Shown here in pieces: positions 35,317-43,215 of a stretch of DNA of 64,000 bases. The notes under the pieces were generated by a model. That model made no database searches and was not told where the DNA came from. It worked only from the letters and a program-made list of their open reading frames with translations. Source of the DNA: Fen-1273 sp035516035 (GTDB lineage: Bacteria > Bacteroidota > Ignavibacteria > UBA10030 > UBA6906); contig DATJAS010000022.1 in the NCBI GenBank assembly GCA_035516035.1, positions 7,485 to 71,484 of the forward strand, in the 5' to 3' direction. Numbering within the stretch: the stretch's first letter is position 1; the number at the start of each line of letters is the position of its first letter. The translations under genes and the position numbers were made by a program.

Positions 35317-36639
35317 TCACCGGACAATGATCGTTCCGGTCATCCCCATTGAACGGTGGGGCACGCAGTAATAAGGATATGTCCCGGGTCGATCGAACGT
35401 ATGTGTGTAATTCTCTCCCGGGGCGAGGCTCCCCGAATCCCACTCTCCTGCGTTGTCCGTCACAGTATGAACCCCGTGGCCGCCGTTAATCCACTGCACG
35501 GTCGTCCCCGCATCGATCGTAATCGTTTCCGGGACAAACCGCGGCGGCGGTCCCTGTATATTGACAGTGACAGTTTTGGCGTCGGCCTGCCGCGCCCCGG
35601 CATCCTGCATCGGGCCATGGTCCGCCTCCGCGGGGGATGGGGTTGCTGCGGCCTGGAGAGCGATTTTCCTGGGAGCACCGCCGACGGCAATTGTCCGCTC
35701 GACATCCCTGTCTTCCAGGTCGACCAGCGTGACCTCGTTCGATCCCTCATCGGAGACGTACGCATAGCGGCTGTCGGCGCTCGGGGCGATCCAGTGGGGC
35801 TTTTTCCCGACGGCAATCGCCGCCGATACCGCGTACGTCCGGGCATCGATCATCGTCAGGTCGTTCGTGGTCTGGTCGACCACGAGCACGCGCTTCCCGT
35901 CAGGCGTGAAGAGAACGTGGTGGGGGGCGCCCCCGACCGGGACTGCACGAAGGAGCTTTATCGCGCCTGCGGCATAGAATTGTACTTCGTTCCTGTCAAA
36001 CTGCGTGGCGACGAGCGTGGCCCCGTCGGGACTCAGGTTGATGGAGCGGGGAATCGTGCTCATTGCGAGGAACGTGTCGAGACTGCCGGTCGCGAGGTTG
36101 ATCTTCGCGATCCCCGTCCGGCCCGGTTTCTGGGCGGCCACGAAGAGCGACTTCCCGTCGGGCGAGGGGGCCAGATTGTGCGGGGCGGGAACATCAAACG
36201 TTCTCAGGACGGCGAGCGACCGGGCGTCGATATCCAGGACCTGGTCGTCGCCAAACACGCAGGCATACACGTGCTGCCCGTCGGCCGAGATCGCCAGCCC
36301 GTGCGGCTGCCGTCCGGTCGGGATACGGCCGCTGACCTCGTCCGTACGCGTGTCGATGACGGAAATGACGCTCGAGGCGTCGCTGCTGACGAACACGCGG
36401 CTCCCGTCCGGCAGGATGACGAGGCCATGCGCCCCCGCCGGGACAGGAATGTGCCTGAGGACGGCCCCCGTTGCGGCGCTGATCACCCCCACCGAACTTG
36501 CCCCGAATTCCGCCACGTAGACCCGGGGGCCGCTCCCCCCGTCGGCGCGGGACTCGTGTGCCCCTCCCGCGATCAGGGCCCCCAGCGCCAGGGCAAGGAC
36601 TGCCTTCAATGCCCTCGTTCGAACCGGACGTTCTGCCAT
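35317..36639 (-). CDS. Secreted YVTN beta-propeller fused to a plastocyanin-like cupredoxin domain
   Basis: It has 440 residues. The start at 36639 follows a GGAGGAGG in contact with the ATG. It has a signal peptide (TRALKAVLALALGALIAGG). Residues ~45-340 hold about seven repeats of the YVTN family (HGLAISADGQHVYACVFGDD; NLAPSPDGKSLFVAAQKPG). Residues ~355-440 are a blue-copper domain with ligands in GHGVHTVTDN and YYCVPHRSMGMTG (His, Cys, His, Met all present). This suggests an extracytoplasmic copper redox or electron-carrier protein; no partner is evident. Confidence 0.88.
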   Translation of the reverse strand: MAERPVRTRALKAVLALALGALIAGGAHESRADGGSGPRVYVAEFGASSVGVISAATGAVLRHIPVPAGAHGLVILPDGSRVFVSSDASSVISVIDTRTDEVSGRIPTGRQPHGLAISADGQHVYACVFGDDQVLDIDARSLAVLRTFDVPAPHNLAPSPDGKSLFVAAQKPGRTGIAKINLATGSLDTFLAMSTIPRSINLSPDGATLVATQFDRNEVQFYAAGAIKLLRAVPVGGAPHHVLFTPDGKRVLVVDQTTNDLTMIDARTYAVSAAIAVGKKPHWIAPSADSRYAYVSDEGSNEVTLVDLEDRDVERTIAVGGAPRKIALQAAATPSPAEADHGPMQDAGARQADAKTVTVNIQGPPPRFVPETITIDAGTTVQWINGGHGVHTVTDNAGEWDSGSLAPGENYTHTFDRPGTYPYYCVPHRSMGMTGTIIVR

Positions 36640-36732
36640 ACCTCCTCCTTGTGAATAAATGCATGAAATGAAGACTCGGTAAAGAGACTGCACGGGAGGC
36701 GTTGTGTGACAGGCAAAATGGCCGGGCCCTGA

Positions 36733-36763
36733 TTGCATAGGCCTGGCCCGTTATTTATATTTC
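36733..36763 (+). promoter_or_regulatory. Bacteroidota-type promoter (TTG-N20-TATATTTC)
   Basis: TTG at 36733-36735 and TATATTTC at 36756-36763 (one mismatch to TAnnTTTG) are separated by exactly 20 bases. The -7 box ends only nine bases before the ATG at 36773, and no Shine-Dalgarno lies between, so the mRNA is probably leaderless or nearly so. Confidence 0.6.
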
Positions 36764-36772
36764 CCCGGTTCA

Positions 36773-38164
36773 ATGGCACACTCCTTGACACAGGATCGCG
36801 CAGTCGGCGAAAAAACCCGGGTTGCCCTCTCCTCGGTCGCCGCAGCGGTGTTCATCACGGGCCTCAAGTTCGTCGTGGGGCTCGAGACGAACAGCCTTGG
36901 CAGTCTCTCCGAGGCTGCGCACTCCGGGCTTGACATGCTTGCCGCGATCCTCACGCTCGTGGCAGTCAGGATCGCCGCCCGGCCTCCTGACAGGGAGCAT
37001 CCCTACGGGCACGGAAAAGTGGAAAACATTTCCGCGTTCATCGAGACGATGCTCCTGGTGGCCACCTGCATCTGGATCATTGCGGAAGCCGTCGATCGCC
37101 TTGTAACCCGAAACGCGCACGTGCAGGCGAATTTCTGGGGTTTCGGCGTGATCGCGCTCTCAATCGCAATCGATGCGGGCCGATCCCGGGCGCTGCGCCG
37201 CGCGGCGAAGGCCTACAGGAGCCAGGCGCTGGAAGCGGACGCCCTTCACTTCTCCAGCGACGTCTGGAGCTCCGTCGTGGTGCTGGCGGGACTCCTCTTC
37301 GTGAGCCTCGGCCAGCCGCTTGTCGATGCCGTGGCTGCCATCGTTGTTGCTGCACTCGTGCTGGTTGTCAGCTTCAGGATGGGCAGAAAATCGATCGAGG
37401 CGCTGATGGACCGCGTGCCTGAAGGGCTTGAGGGTGAGCTCGACGCCCTCATCAGGGGCGTCAGGGGGGTGAGCGACGTCCGGGGGATACGCCTCCGCCA
37501 GTCAGGCTCCAGGCTCTTCCTCGACACGACCGTCGGCATTCCCCGCACGATGCCGTTTCTGGAAGCGCACCGTGTGATGGATGATATCGAAGCTTCCGTC
37601 CGCACCCGCCACCCGGGGATGGATGTCATCGTGCACGGCGAGCCGGTCCAGCGGAGCGACGAATCGGTGGGGGACAGGATCAGGATGATCATCACGGGGA
37701 TGAATCTGCCGGCCCCCCACCATCTGGAGGTGCACGAGCGGGAGGGGAGGTATCACGTGGAATTCGACGTGGAGATTCCCCGGGAGAAGAATTTTGTCGA
37801 GGCGCATGATATCTCAAGCGCCATCGAGCGGGAGATCCACGAACGCGTGCCGGACGTGGAGCACGTGACGATCCACATGGAGGAGTTCCACCCGGAGCCC
37901 AGCCAGGTGGGTCCGGCGACGGGAGGGGAGACAGGCCTGATGGACGGGATCGCGCGGTGTATCGGGGAGGAGCCGCGCGTGCTCCGTCACAGCGCCCTGC
38001 ATCTTCTGAAGATCGGCGACCGCTACAACCTCTCCGTCACGTGCGTGTTCGACCGGGAGCGCACGCTCGGCGAGATCCACGGCATCATCTGCGAGATCGA
38101 GAAGACGCTGTACGATCGTTACAAAGAGCTCCGCCGCGTGACCGTCCACGCAGAGCCCGGCTGA
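36773..38164 (+). CDS. Cation diffusion facilitator (CDF) transporter with extended C-terminus
   Basis: Exports divalent metal ions such as Zn2+, Fe2+ or Co2+ in exchange for protons. It has 463 residues, ~150 longer than a typical CDF. Membrane helices and metal sites: SEAAHSGLDMLAAILTLVAV in helix 2 (HxxxD), PYGHGKVENISAFIE, and ADALHFSSDVWSSVVVLAG in helix 5 (HxxxD). After the usual cytoplasmic domain (VRGVSDVRGIRLRQSGSRLF) come at least one and probably two more ferredoxin-like repeats (PAPHHLEVHEREGRYHVEF; EEPRVLRHSALHLLKIGDR). A promoter lies immediately upstream. Confidence 0.93.
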   Translation: MAHSLTQDRAVGEKTRVALSSVAAAVFITGLKFVVGLETNSLGSLSEAAHSGLDMLAAILTLVAVRIAARPPDREHPYGHGKVENISAFIETMLLVATCIWIIAEAVDRLVTRNAHVQANFWGFGVIALSIAIDAGRSRALRRAAKAYRSQALEADALHFSSDVWSSVVVLAGLLFVSLGQPLVDAVAAIVVAALVLVVSFRMGRKSIEALMDRVPEGLEGELDALIRGVRGVSDVRGIRLRQSGSRLFLDTTVGIPRTMPFLEAHRVMDDIEASVRTRHPGMDVIVHGEPVQRSDESVGDRIRMIITGMNLPAPHHLEVHEREGRYHVEFDVEIPREKNFVEAHDISSAIEREIHERVPDVEHVTIHMEEFHPEPSQVGPATGGETGLMDGIARCIGEEPRVLRHSALHLLKIGDRYNLSVTCVFDRERTLGEIHGIICEIEKTLYDRYKELRRVTVHAEPG

Positions 38165-38171
38165 GACTCCC

Positions 38172-38252
38172 CGTCATTGCGAGCGCTCAACGCCGTCATT
38201 GCGAGCCGTGCCTGTGGCGCCAGCGGCGCCATTTCAGGCGAAGCAATCTCAA
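38172..38252. repeat. Dispersed palindromic repeat, copy 3 (nested)
   Basis: Two CGTCATTGCGAG motifs (38172 and 38194) are followed by GGCGCC palindromes and GAAGCAATCTC. It looks like one copy inserted into or partly duplicated within another. It lies between convergent genes. Confidence 0.75.
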
Positions 38253-38264
38253 CCTTCAGGTTAC

Positions 38265-38552
38265 CTATCTTTTGAACCGCGCCAGCGCGCTCTTGAACGC
38301 CCCGCGCATCTCCGTCCAGCTCTTCTCGAACCCCGCCCTCACGTCGTCCCAGGCGTCCGGGCCGACCGCCTGGATCTGCTTCAGCTTCTCCTGCGCTTCG
38401 TCCAGCCGGGAGTTCAGCTCCTTGATCTGCGTCTGAAACTCCGCCTTTGCGCGCGTCCCCGCCTTGTCCGCCCTGGCCCCCAGATCGGTGAGCTCCTTCT
38501 GCCACTCGGTGATCTGCGACTGGAGCGCGTTCAGAAACTCCTTTTTGTCCAT
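38265..38552 (-). CDS. Small coiled-coil protein
   Basis: It has 95 residues (MDKKEFLNALQSQITEWQKE...), soluble and almost all helical, with heptads (KAEFQTQIKELNSRLDEAQE). The pattern resembles the sll1863/apolipoprotein-like stress-associated coiled-coil proteins, without a known activity. It is preceded by GGAGG. It lies between the CDF gene (convergent) and the Tyr/Trp-rich protein (same strand). Confidence 0.75.
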   Translation of the reverse strand: MDKKEFLNALQSQITEWQKELTDLGARADKAGTRAKAEFQTQIKELNSRLDEAQEKLKQIQAVGPDAWDDVRAGFEKSWTEMRGAFKSALARFKR

Positions 38553-38593
38553 CGTGCGCCTCCTGTTGTGAACTCACATTCGGAGCGGCGTTC

Positions 38594-40597
38594 TTACCGC
38601 CGCCCCCCTTCCCTCACACCGTCGCCGCCCCGTTTCTGGCCCCCTCTTCCGCCCCGCGGGCCCGGACGCCCCTTGCCTCCCCGTCCCTTCCCGGCGGAGC
38701 CGTTCCCCCCTTTTCCCGCGCCTCGTGTCTGCGCTCCCTGCGCCTGCACGGAAGTTCCCCGCCCGGCGCTCCCTGCCGTACGCATCGCGTTGCCTGAGGG
38801 GGCGCTTCTGACGCCCGACCCCCACCTGTCATAAACCGACGCCGTTCGCACCATCCCTGTCGTACGAACGCTTCCCTGAACTGTTCCGTGTCCCGCGATC
38901 GCCGGGCCGCTGACGGGCCGGTATCCCGCGCCATAGACGGGGCCCCCGATCGGCCGGTACATCGGCCGGTAACCAACAGGCCCCCACCACCCGGCGTGAA
39001 CGACGCCCCAGCCTCCGTACGCGTACCATCCCCACGGATGCCACCACGGGGCCGGGTACCCCAGCGCCCAACCGCTCCACGGGTCGTAGTGGACGGCGAA
39101 CCCCCATGTCCATGGACGGGCGTAATAATAATTGCGGTACCAGGGGCGATACCAGTAGCCTGTCCCGTAGACCACAGTACCCCCGTAGACGTACGCACCC
39201 GTATAGCCGGGCGTGTACCCCGCGTAGACGACAGAAGGCGTGAACCCGTATACACGCACGTACCTGACATAGTAGACGGGGTACGATGGGGGAATCGTAT
39301 AGATGACCGGAGGCACCCACGTGCATACGTTCCAGGGGCCCTGCGGCGAGTTGGAAACAAACCAGACACCCCTGTCGCAGTCATAGAACTTCCCGCGGAG
39401 AAATATGACAGGCGTCGAGGAGTTCAGCGCATATTCCATCGGCGTTCCCTCGATCCGCGCGAATTGCGGTGCCCCGTCGAACTGCAGCGAAGGTTCCGCC
39501 TTTGAACGGTCCACTTCCGCAACCTGGGGGATCTGCGCGTCGAGCACCGCGTCCTTCGCGGGCAGCGTGCCGGCAACGCTCGCCAGGACGTCGTCGCGGT
39601 CGGAGCCCGGCGGTATGCGGGCAAAATCCGCGGGGAGCGCGTTGGAGGCCACCGGTGACCAGGGACCGCTGAGCCCCTTCGCGCGGTACCAGCGCCCTGA
39701 GCTCAGGAAAAAGTAGTGCTGTGTGTTGATTTCCAGGAAGAGGCGGCTCGTCGTGTTGGCTGCGTACAGGAGCCCCGTGCCGGAAACTGGCGCCATGCGC
39801 AGCGGGCCGTCGCTCGATATCAGCTCGGCGGGCACTGTGCTGACGATGATCTCGGGGGGCGTCCCGGGGGCTCCTGCAGCCAGGCTGTCGCCTGTCTGTT
39901 TTTCCGATTCAGACTTGGAGGCGAGAGCCACTGCCTCGGCCGGCGGGGCTTCAATCGGTTGCCACGGTCCGGCCGTGGCCGTCGCGGTATACCACCTGTC
40001 GCCTCCTTTCAGGAAGAGCGTGCCGCTTGAAACCTCCTGGACGAGGAAAAACGGGGTGTTGGCGACGCGGCGCAGATTCGTCCCTTCGACGTCGACAAAT
40101 GCCGGATCTCCGTCGATCAGCACAAGGACGGCCGGGTGGTCTCTGACCAGTATCGTCGGCGGCGTGTCAGAAAGCGACTCTTCCATCCGGCTCGAGCCGG
40201 CCGTAACCGTGCGCAGGCGGGCGAGCGGGAACGAGATGGCAAGCGCCGGGATGGCCTGTTCGATCGCCGTCCCGATTGCGGCGGAATCCACCGCCGCCTC
40301 CGCCGGGAACCTGAGCGTGCGGACGTGGCCGCCGGTGACTGTCACTGTCTCGTTGCGGGGGTCCGTCCGGACAGTGCAATCGAGCCAGACCGCACCGAAC
40401 ACCGGTTCCCCGCCTCCTGAAGGAGTTACGGAGAGCGCCGCGCGGGCGTCCAGCACCGTATCGCGGTATGTATCGGTCTCCGGTTCAAACATCATGAGCG
40501 AGCCGGGCGCGCCGGGGATCTGGCGCGGCCAGCCGTTGCGGGGCGCGTCGGGGGTGGGAGTGACCAGCAGAAGTGCCAGCAATATCGCGTCATGCAT
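38594..40597 (-). CDS. Secreted protein with Tyr/Trp/Gly-rich region and basic Gly-rich tail
   Basis: No family recognised. It has 667 residues from the ATG at 40597, with AAGGAG upstream and a short signal (MHDAILLALLLVTPTP). Residues ~20-420 are soluble and hold three similar WY-containing segments (GGDRWYTATATAGPWQPIE; SSGRWYRAKGLSGPWSPVA; YDCDRGVWFVSNSPQGPW), a repeat of the form (R/V)W(Y/F)...GPW. Residues ~430-560 are extremely Tyr/Trp/Gly/Pro-rich (YRPWYRNYYYARPWTWGFAV), and the last ~80 are Gly/Arg/Lys-rich. It is likely a surface or matrix protein. Confidence 0.7.
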   Translation of the reverse strand: MHDAILLALLLVTPTPDAPRNGWPRQIPGAPGSLMMFEPETDTYRDTVLDARAALSVTPSGGGEPVFGAVWLDCTVRTDPRNETVTVTGGHVRTLRFPAEAAVDSAAIGTAIEQAIPALAISFPLARLRTVTAGSSRMEESLSDTPPTILVRDHPAVLVLIDGDPAFVDVEGTNLRRVANTPFFLVQEVSSGTLFLKGGDRWYTATATAGPWQPIEAPPAEAVALASKSESEKQTGDSLAAGAPGTPPEIIVSTVPAELISSDGPLRMAPVSGTGLLYAANTTSRLFLEINTQHYFFLSSGRWYRAKGLSGPWSPVASNALPADFARIPPGSDRDDVLASVAGTLPAKDAVLDAQIPQVAEVDRSKAEPSLQFDGAPQFARIEGTPMEYALNSSTPVIFLRGKFYDCDRGVWFVSNSPQGPWNVCTWVPPVIYTIPPSYPVYYVRYVRVYGFTPSVVYAGYTPGYTGAYVYGGTVVYGTGYWYRPWYRNYYYARPWTWGFAVHYDPWSGWALGYPAPWWHPWGWYAYGGWGVVHAGWWGPVGYRPMYRPIGGPVYGAGYRPVSGPAIAGHGTVQGSVRTTGMVRTASVYDRWGSGVRSAPSGNAMRTAGSAGRGTSVQAQGAQTRGAGKGGNGSAGKGRGGKGRPGPRGGRGGQKRGGDGVREGGRR

Positions 40598-40608
40598 CCT
40601 CGTTCTCC

Positions 40609-41643
40609 TTACTGTGATCCGTTGGCGTTCGTCCCGAATACCCGAAGGTACAGAAGACCGGCCCCCCCCGCAAGCGCGGACGAGCCCAGTATAGCCATAA
40701 CGGCTCCGTTGACGTCCCCGTTCACGCTGAATGCGAGATGTGCCACAAAAATCGACATAGTGAACCCGATTCCCGCGATGATCCCGATCGACGGGCGCCC
40801 GGCGATCGAGTTCTCCCACCCGGCGCCGAGTGGTATGGCGGTGCTGGCCAGCGCAAAGAGGGGGAGGATGCCGCAGGCAACGGGAATGTGAAGCAGGTGT
40901 TGCAGCCTTGAAGCCGGCGAGAGCGCGTCGCCGCTCCCCTGCGGGATGGCAAATGCCATGAGCACGCCGGCGATCGTCGGGTGGATTCCCGAGCGCATCA
41001 GGCAGTACCAGATCGCTATCCCGGGAAGGATGTAGAAGGAGAGGCCCGGGTCTCTCTTGTGCCCGATGATGAGGAGTGCCGCAAAGAGTGTCAGCGCCCC
41101 GGCAATGTACGCGGCCGAGATGTTCCCGGTATAAAAGAGGGCAATCACGATGATGGCCCCCAGGTCGTCGATAATCGCCAGCGCAGCCAGGAAGACTTTC
41201 AGTGCGGGGGGGACACGCGCCCCCAGGAGCGAAAGGGCGCCGAGCGAGAACGCGATGTCGGTTGCCATCGGGATCCCGAACCCGGCCGCGGCAGGTGTTC
41301 CCGCATTAACGGCCAGGTAGAGGCAGGCGGGCGCGATCATTCCCCCCGTGGCCGCGACTGCGGGAAGGAGACCGCGCCGGAGATCCGACAGTTCGCCCGA
41401 AGAGAACTCCCGCCTGATTTCCAGCGTGACGAGCAGGAAGAAGACGGCCATCAGCCCCTGGTCGATCCAGCCCGCGACCGTGAGGTCCGCGCCCGGGAGC
41501 GATGCACGCCGACCCCAGAATTGAACATAGGCCGTCCCGGCGGGGGAATTCGCGATGGCGAGGGAGAGGAGCGTGCAGGCAAAGAGGAGGATTCCCCCCG
41601 CGCGCTCGCTCCTGAAAAACTCAGAGAAGAGTCGTGACAGCAT
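40609..41643 (-). CDS. nhaA: Na+/H+ antiporter NhaA
   Basis: It has 344 residues; the start at 41643 gives MLSRLFSEFFRSERAGGILL, the usual NhaA opening. About 11-12 membrane segments are present. The transport Asp pair is in LAALAIIDDLGAIIVIALFY; other markers are VFFLLVTLEIRREFSSGELS, PMATDIAFSLGALSLLG and IGFTMSIFVAHLAF. It exports Na+ using the proton gradient, for pH and salt homeostasis. It lies in a minus-strand row with the GH3 gene upstream. Confidence 0.96.
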   Translation of the reverse strand: MLSRLFSEFFRSERAGGILLFACTLLSLAIANSPAGTAYVQFWGRRASLPGADLTVAGWIDQGLMAVFFLLVTLEIRREFSSGELSDLRRGLLPAVAATGGMIAPACLYLAVNAGTPAAAGFGIPMATDIAFSLGALSLLGARVPPALKVFLAALAIIDDLGAIIVIALFYTGNISAAYIAGALTLFAALLIIGHKRDPGLSFYILPGIAIWYCLMRSGIHPTIAGVLMAFAIPQGSGDALSPASRLQHLLHIPVACGILPLFALASTAIPLGAGWENSIAGRPSIGIIAGIGFTMSIFVAHLAFSVNGDVNGAVMAILGSSALAGGAGLLYLRVFGTNANGSQ

Positions 41644-41674
41644 CACCGGTCTCCACCTCCCCCCCCCGGAAGCA

Positions 41675-43084
41675 CTACCTGACCAGGAGCATCCGCGTGG
41701 TGACGGCGGACTCGGTCCCGGGCGCATCGAGCGGGCGGACCGTCAGCCTGGCGAGGTAGACTCCTGTCGCCTTTCCTGCGGCGTCGAACCTGACCTCGTG
41801 TGATCCCTCTGCCGCGATGCCGTCGGCGAGGACGGCGACCTCCTGGCCCAGCATCGTGTAGACGACAAGCCTGACTCTCGAGCGGGCCGGCAGCGTGAAC
41901 CTGACGACGGACGACGGGTTAAACGGGTTGGGGTAGCTCCCGAGCGAGATTCGGGACGGGACGGCCGCGACGGGAGCAGGGGGAAGGGCGCTCGGGAAGT
42001 AGGCGGCCTTGAGCGCCTGGATTCTCCCGTACGACTCCTCGATGCGGCTCGCGGGGATGACGCCGGCGTTGACGCGCGCCTCGATCGTGTCGACCATATG
42101 GCGGAGGAGCGACGTGCCGTCGTCGAAGATGTTGGAGACGTAGAGAAGGACGTCCACGCCCGCGTTGATCGCGAGCGTGGCGGCCTCATCCCGGCCGTAC
42201 AGGTCCGTGATGGCCTTCATGTTATACAGGTCGTCGGTGATCACCACCCCCGGGTAACCGAGCGAATCCCTGAGGAGCCCCGTGACTGTCGCGCGCGAGA
42301 GCGAGGTGGGGTAGAGGCTGTCGATCCGCGCATTGTAGAGGTGCCCCACCATGATCATGTCCACCACCCCAGCGCCGATCAGCGCCCGGTAGGGAATCAG
42401 CTCGGAATCGGCCCACGTGTTCGTGATGTCGGGGAGCTGCAGGTGCGAATCGGTGGTCGCGCTCCCGTGTCCCGGGAAGTGCTTGAGCGTCGCCATCAGG
42501 CTGCGGGCGTGCAGGGCGTTGATGAACACCCGGCTGTGCGCGGCGACGGTCAGGGGGTTCGCCGAGTAGCTGCGACCGAGGGCGCCGATCGCCGGACTCT
42601 GCGGGTTCACGTCGACGTCGACGACGGGAGCGAAATCGGTGGTGAATCCTCCCGTGCTGAGCCATGAGGCGATCGTCGCAGCCTGGCGGGCCGTGGAGTC
42701 CGTGGATCCCCAGACCGTGCCGAGCTGGTATTCGCTCACCGTCGAGGCGTAGCCGTCGTTCTGGTTGAGGCGGGCGACGAGTCCCCCTTCCTCGTCCACG
42801 GCGATGAAAGGAGCCGTGGAGGCAGCGGTGTTCACCGCCGATGTGAGGTTGTGTACCTGTATCGGGGAGCTGCAGTTTGCTCCCATGAAGATGACGCCGC
42901 CGAGGTTCCGTTCAGCGAGGTCCACGCGTATCGTGTCGGAGAGCGTCACGCCCGTGAACCCAAGTATAAACATCTGTCCGATCTTCCGGCGGAGCGCGTC
43001 GTCCGCGTCGGAGCGGGAAAACGCGGCGAATGTGAGAATTAGGAGCAGCGGGAGTTTCCGGGTCTGAAACATAGGGGAGTGCAT
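41675..43084 (-). CDS. T9SS-exported GH3 beta-N-acetylhexosaminidase
   Basis: It has 469 residues from the ATG at 43084 (MHSPMFQTRKLPLLLI); an ATG at 43072 is an alternative. After a signal peptide comes a NagZ-like GH3 domain: FIAVDEEGGLVARLNQ, FAPVVDVDVNPQSPAIG, KHFPGHGSATTDSH (the catalytic His-Asp loop of NagZ-type enzymes) and the nucleophile region VVITDDLYNMKAI. The C-terminal ~85 residues are a T9SS sorting domain (LGSYPNPFNPSSVVRF; MLGQEVAVLADGI; ATGVYLARL). It releases N-acetylglucosamine outside the cell, matching the nagB downstream. Confidence 0.93.
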   Translation of the reverse strand: MHSPMFQTRKLPLLLILTFAAFSRSDADDALRRKIGQMFILGFTGVTLSDTIRVDLAERNLGGVIFMGANCSSPIQVHNLTSAVNTAASTAPFIAVDEEGGLVARLNQNDGYASTVSEYQLGTVWGSTDSTARQAATIASWLSTGGFTTDFAPVVDVDVNPQSPAIGALGRSYSANPLTVAAHSRVFINALHARSLMATLKHFPGHGSATTDSHLQLPDITNTWADSELIPYRALIGAGVVDMIMVGHLYNARIDSLYPTSLSRATVTGLLRDSLGYPGVVITDDLYNMKAITDLYGRDEAATLAINAGVDVLLYVSNIFDDGTSLLRHMVDTIEARVNAGVIPASRIEESYGRIQALKAAYFPSALPPAPVAAVPSRISLGSYPNPFNPSSVVRFTLPARSRVRLVVYTMLGQEVAVLADGIAAEGSHEVRFDAAGKATGVYLARLTVRPLDAPGTESAVTTRMLLVR

Positions 43085-43140
43085 CCTTCCGGTTTTGGAA
43101 CACGCAATATACTGCTTCCCCTCCACTGATGCTCGCGCGC

Positions 43141-43171
43141 TTGTATCTGCGGCAACGGAAGGCTATCTTTG
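43141..43171 (+). promoter_or_regulatory. Bacteroidota-type promoter (TTG-N20-TATCTTTG)
   Basis: TTG at 43141-43143 and a perfect -7 box TATCTTTG at 43164-43171 are separated by exactly 20 bases. It sits in the divergent gap between the GH3 and DUF2339 genes and points to the latter. It shows that the ATG at 43216 is preferable to the earlier in-frame start at 43129. Confidence 0.7.
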
Positions 43172-43215
43172 CAGGCAACCGAACGCCTGGTGTGCCATCT
43201 CCGCGAGAGGACAGA

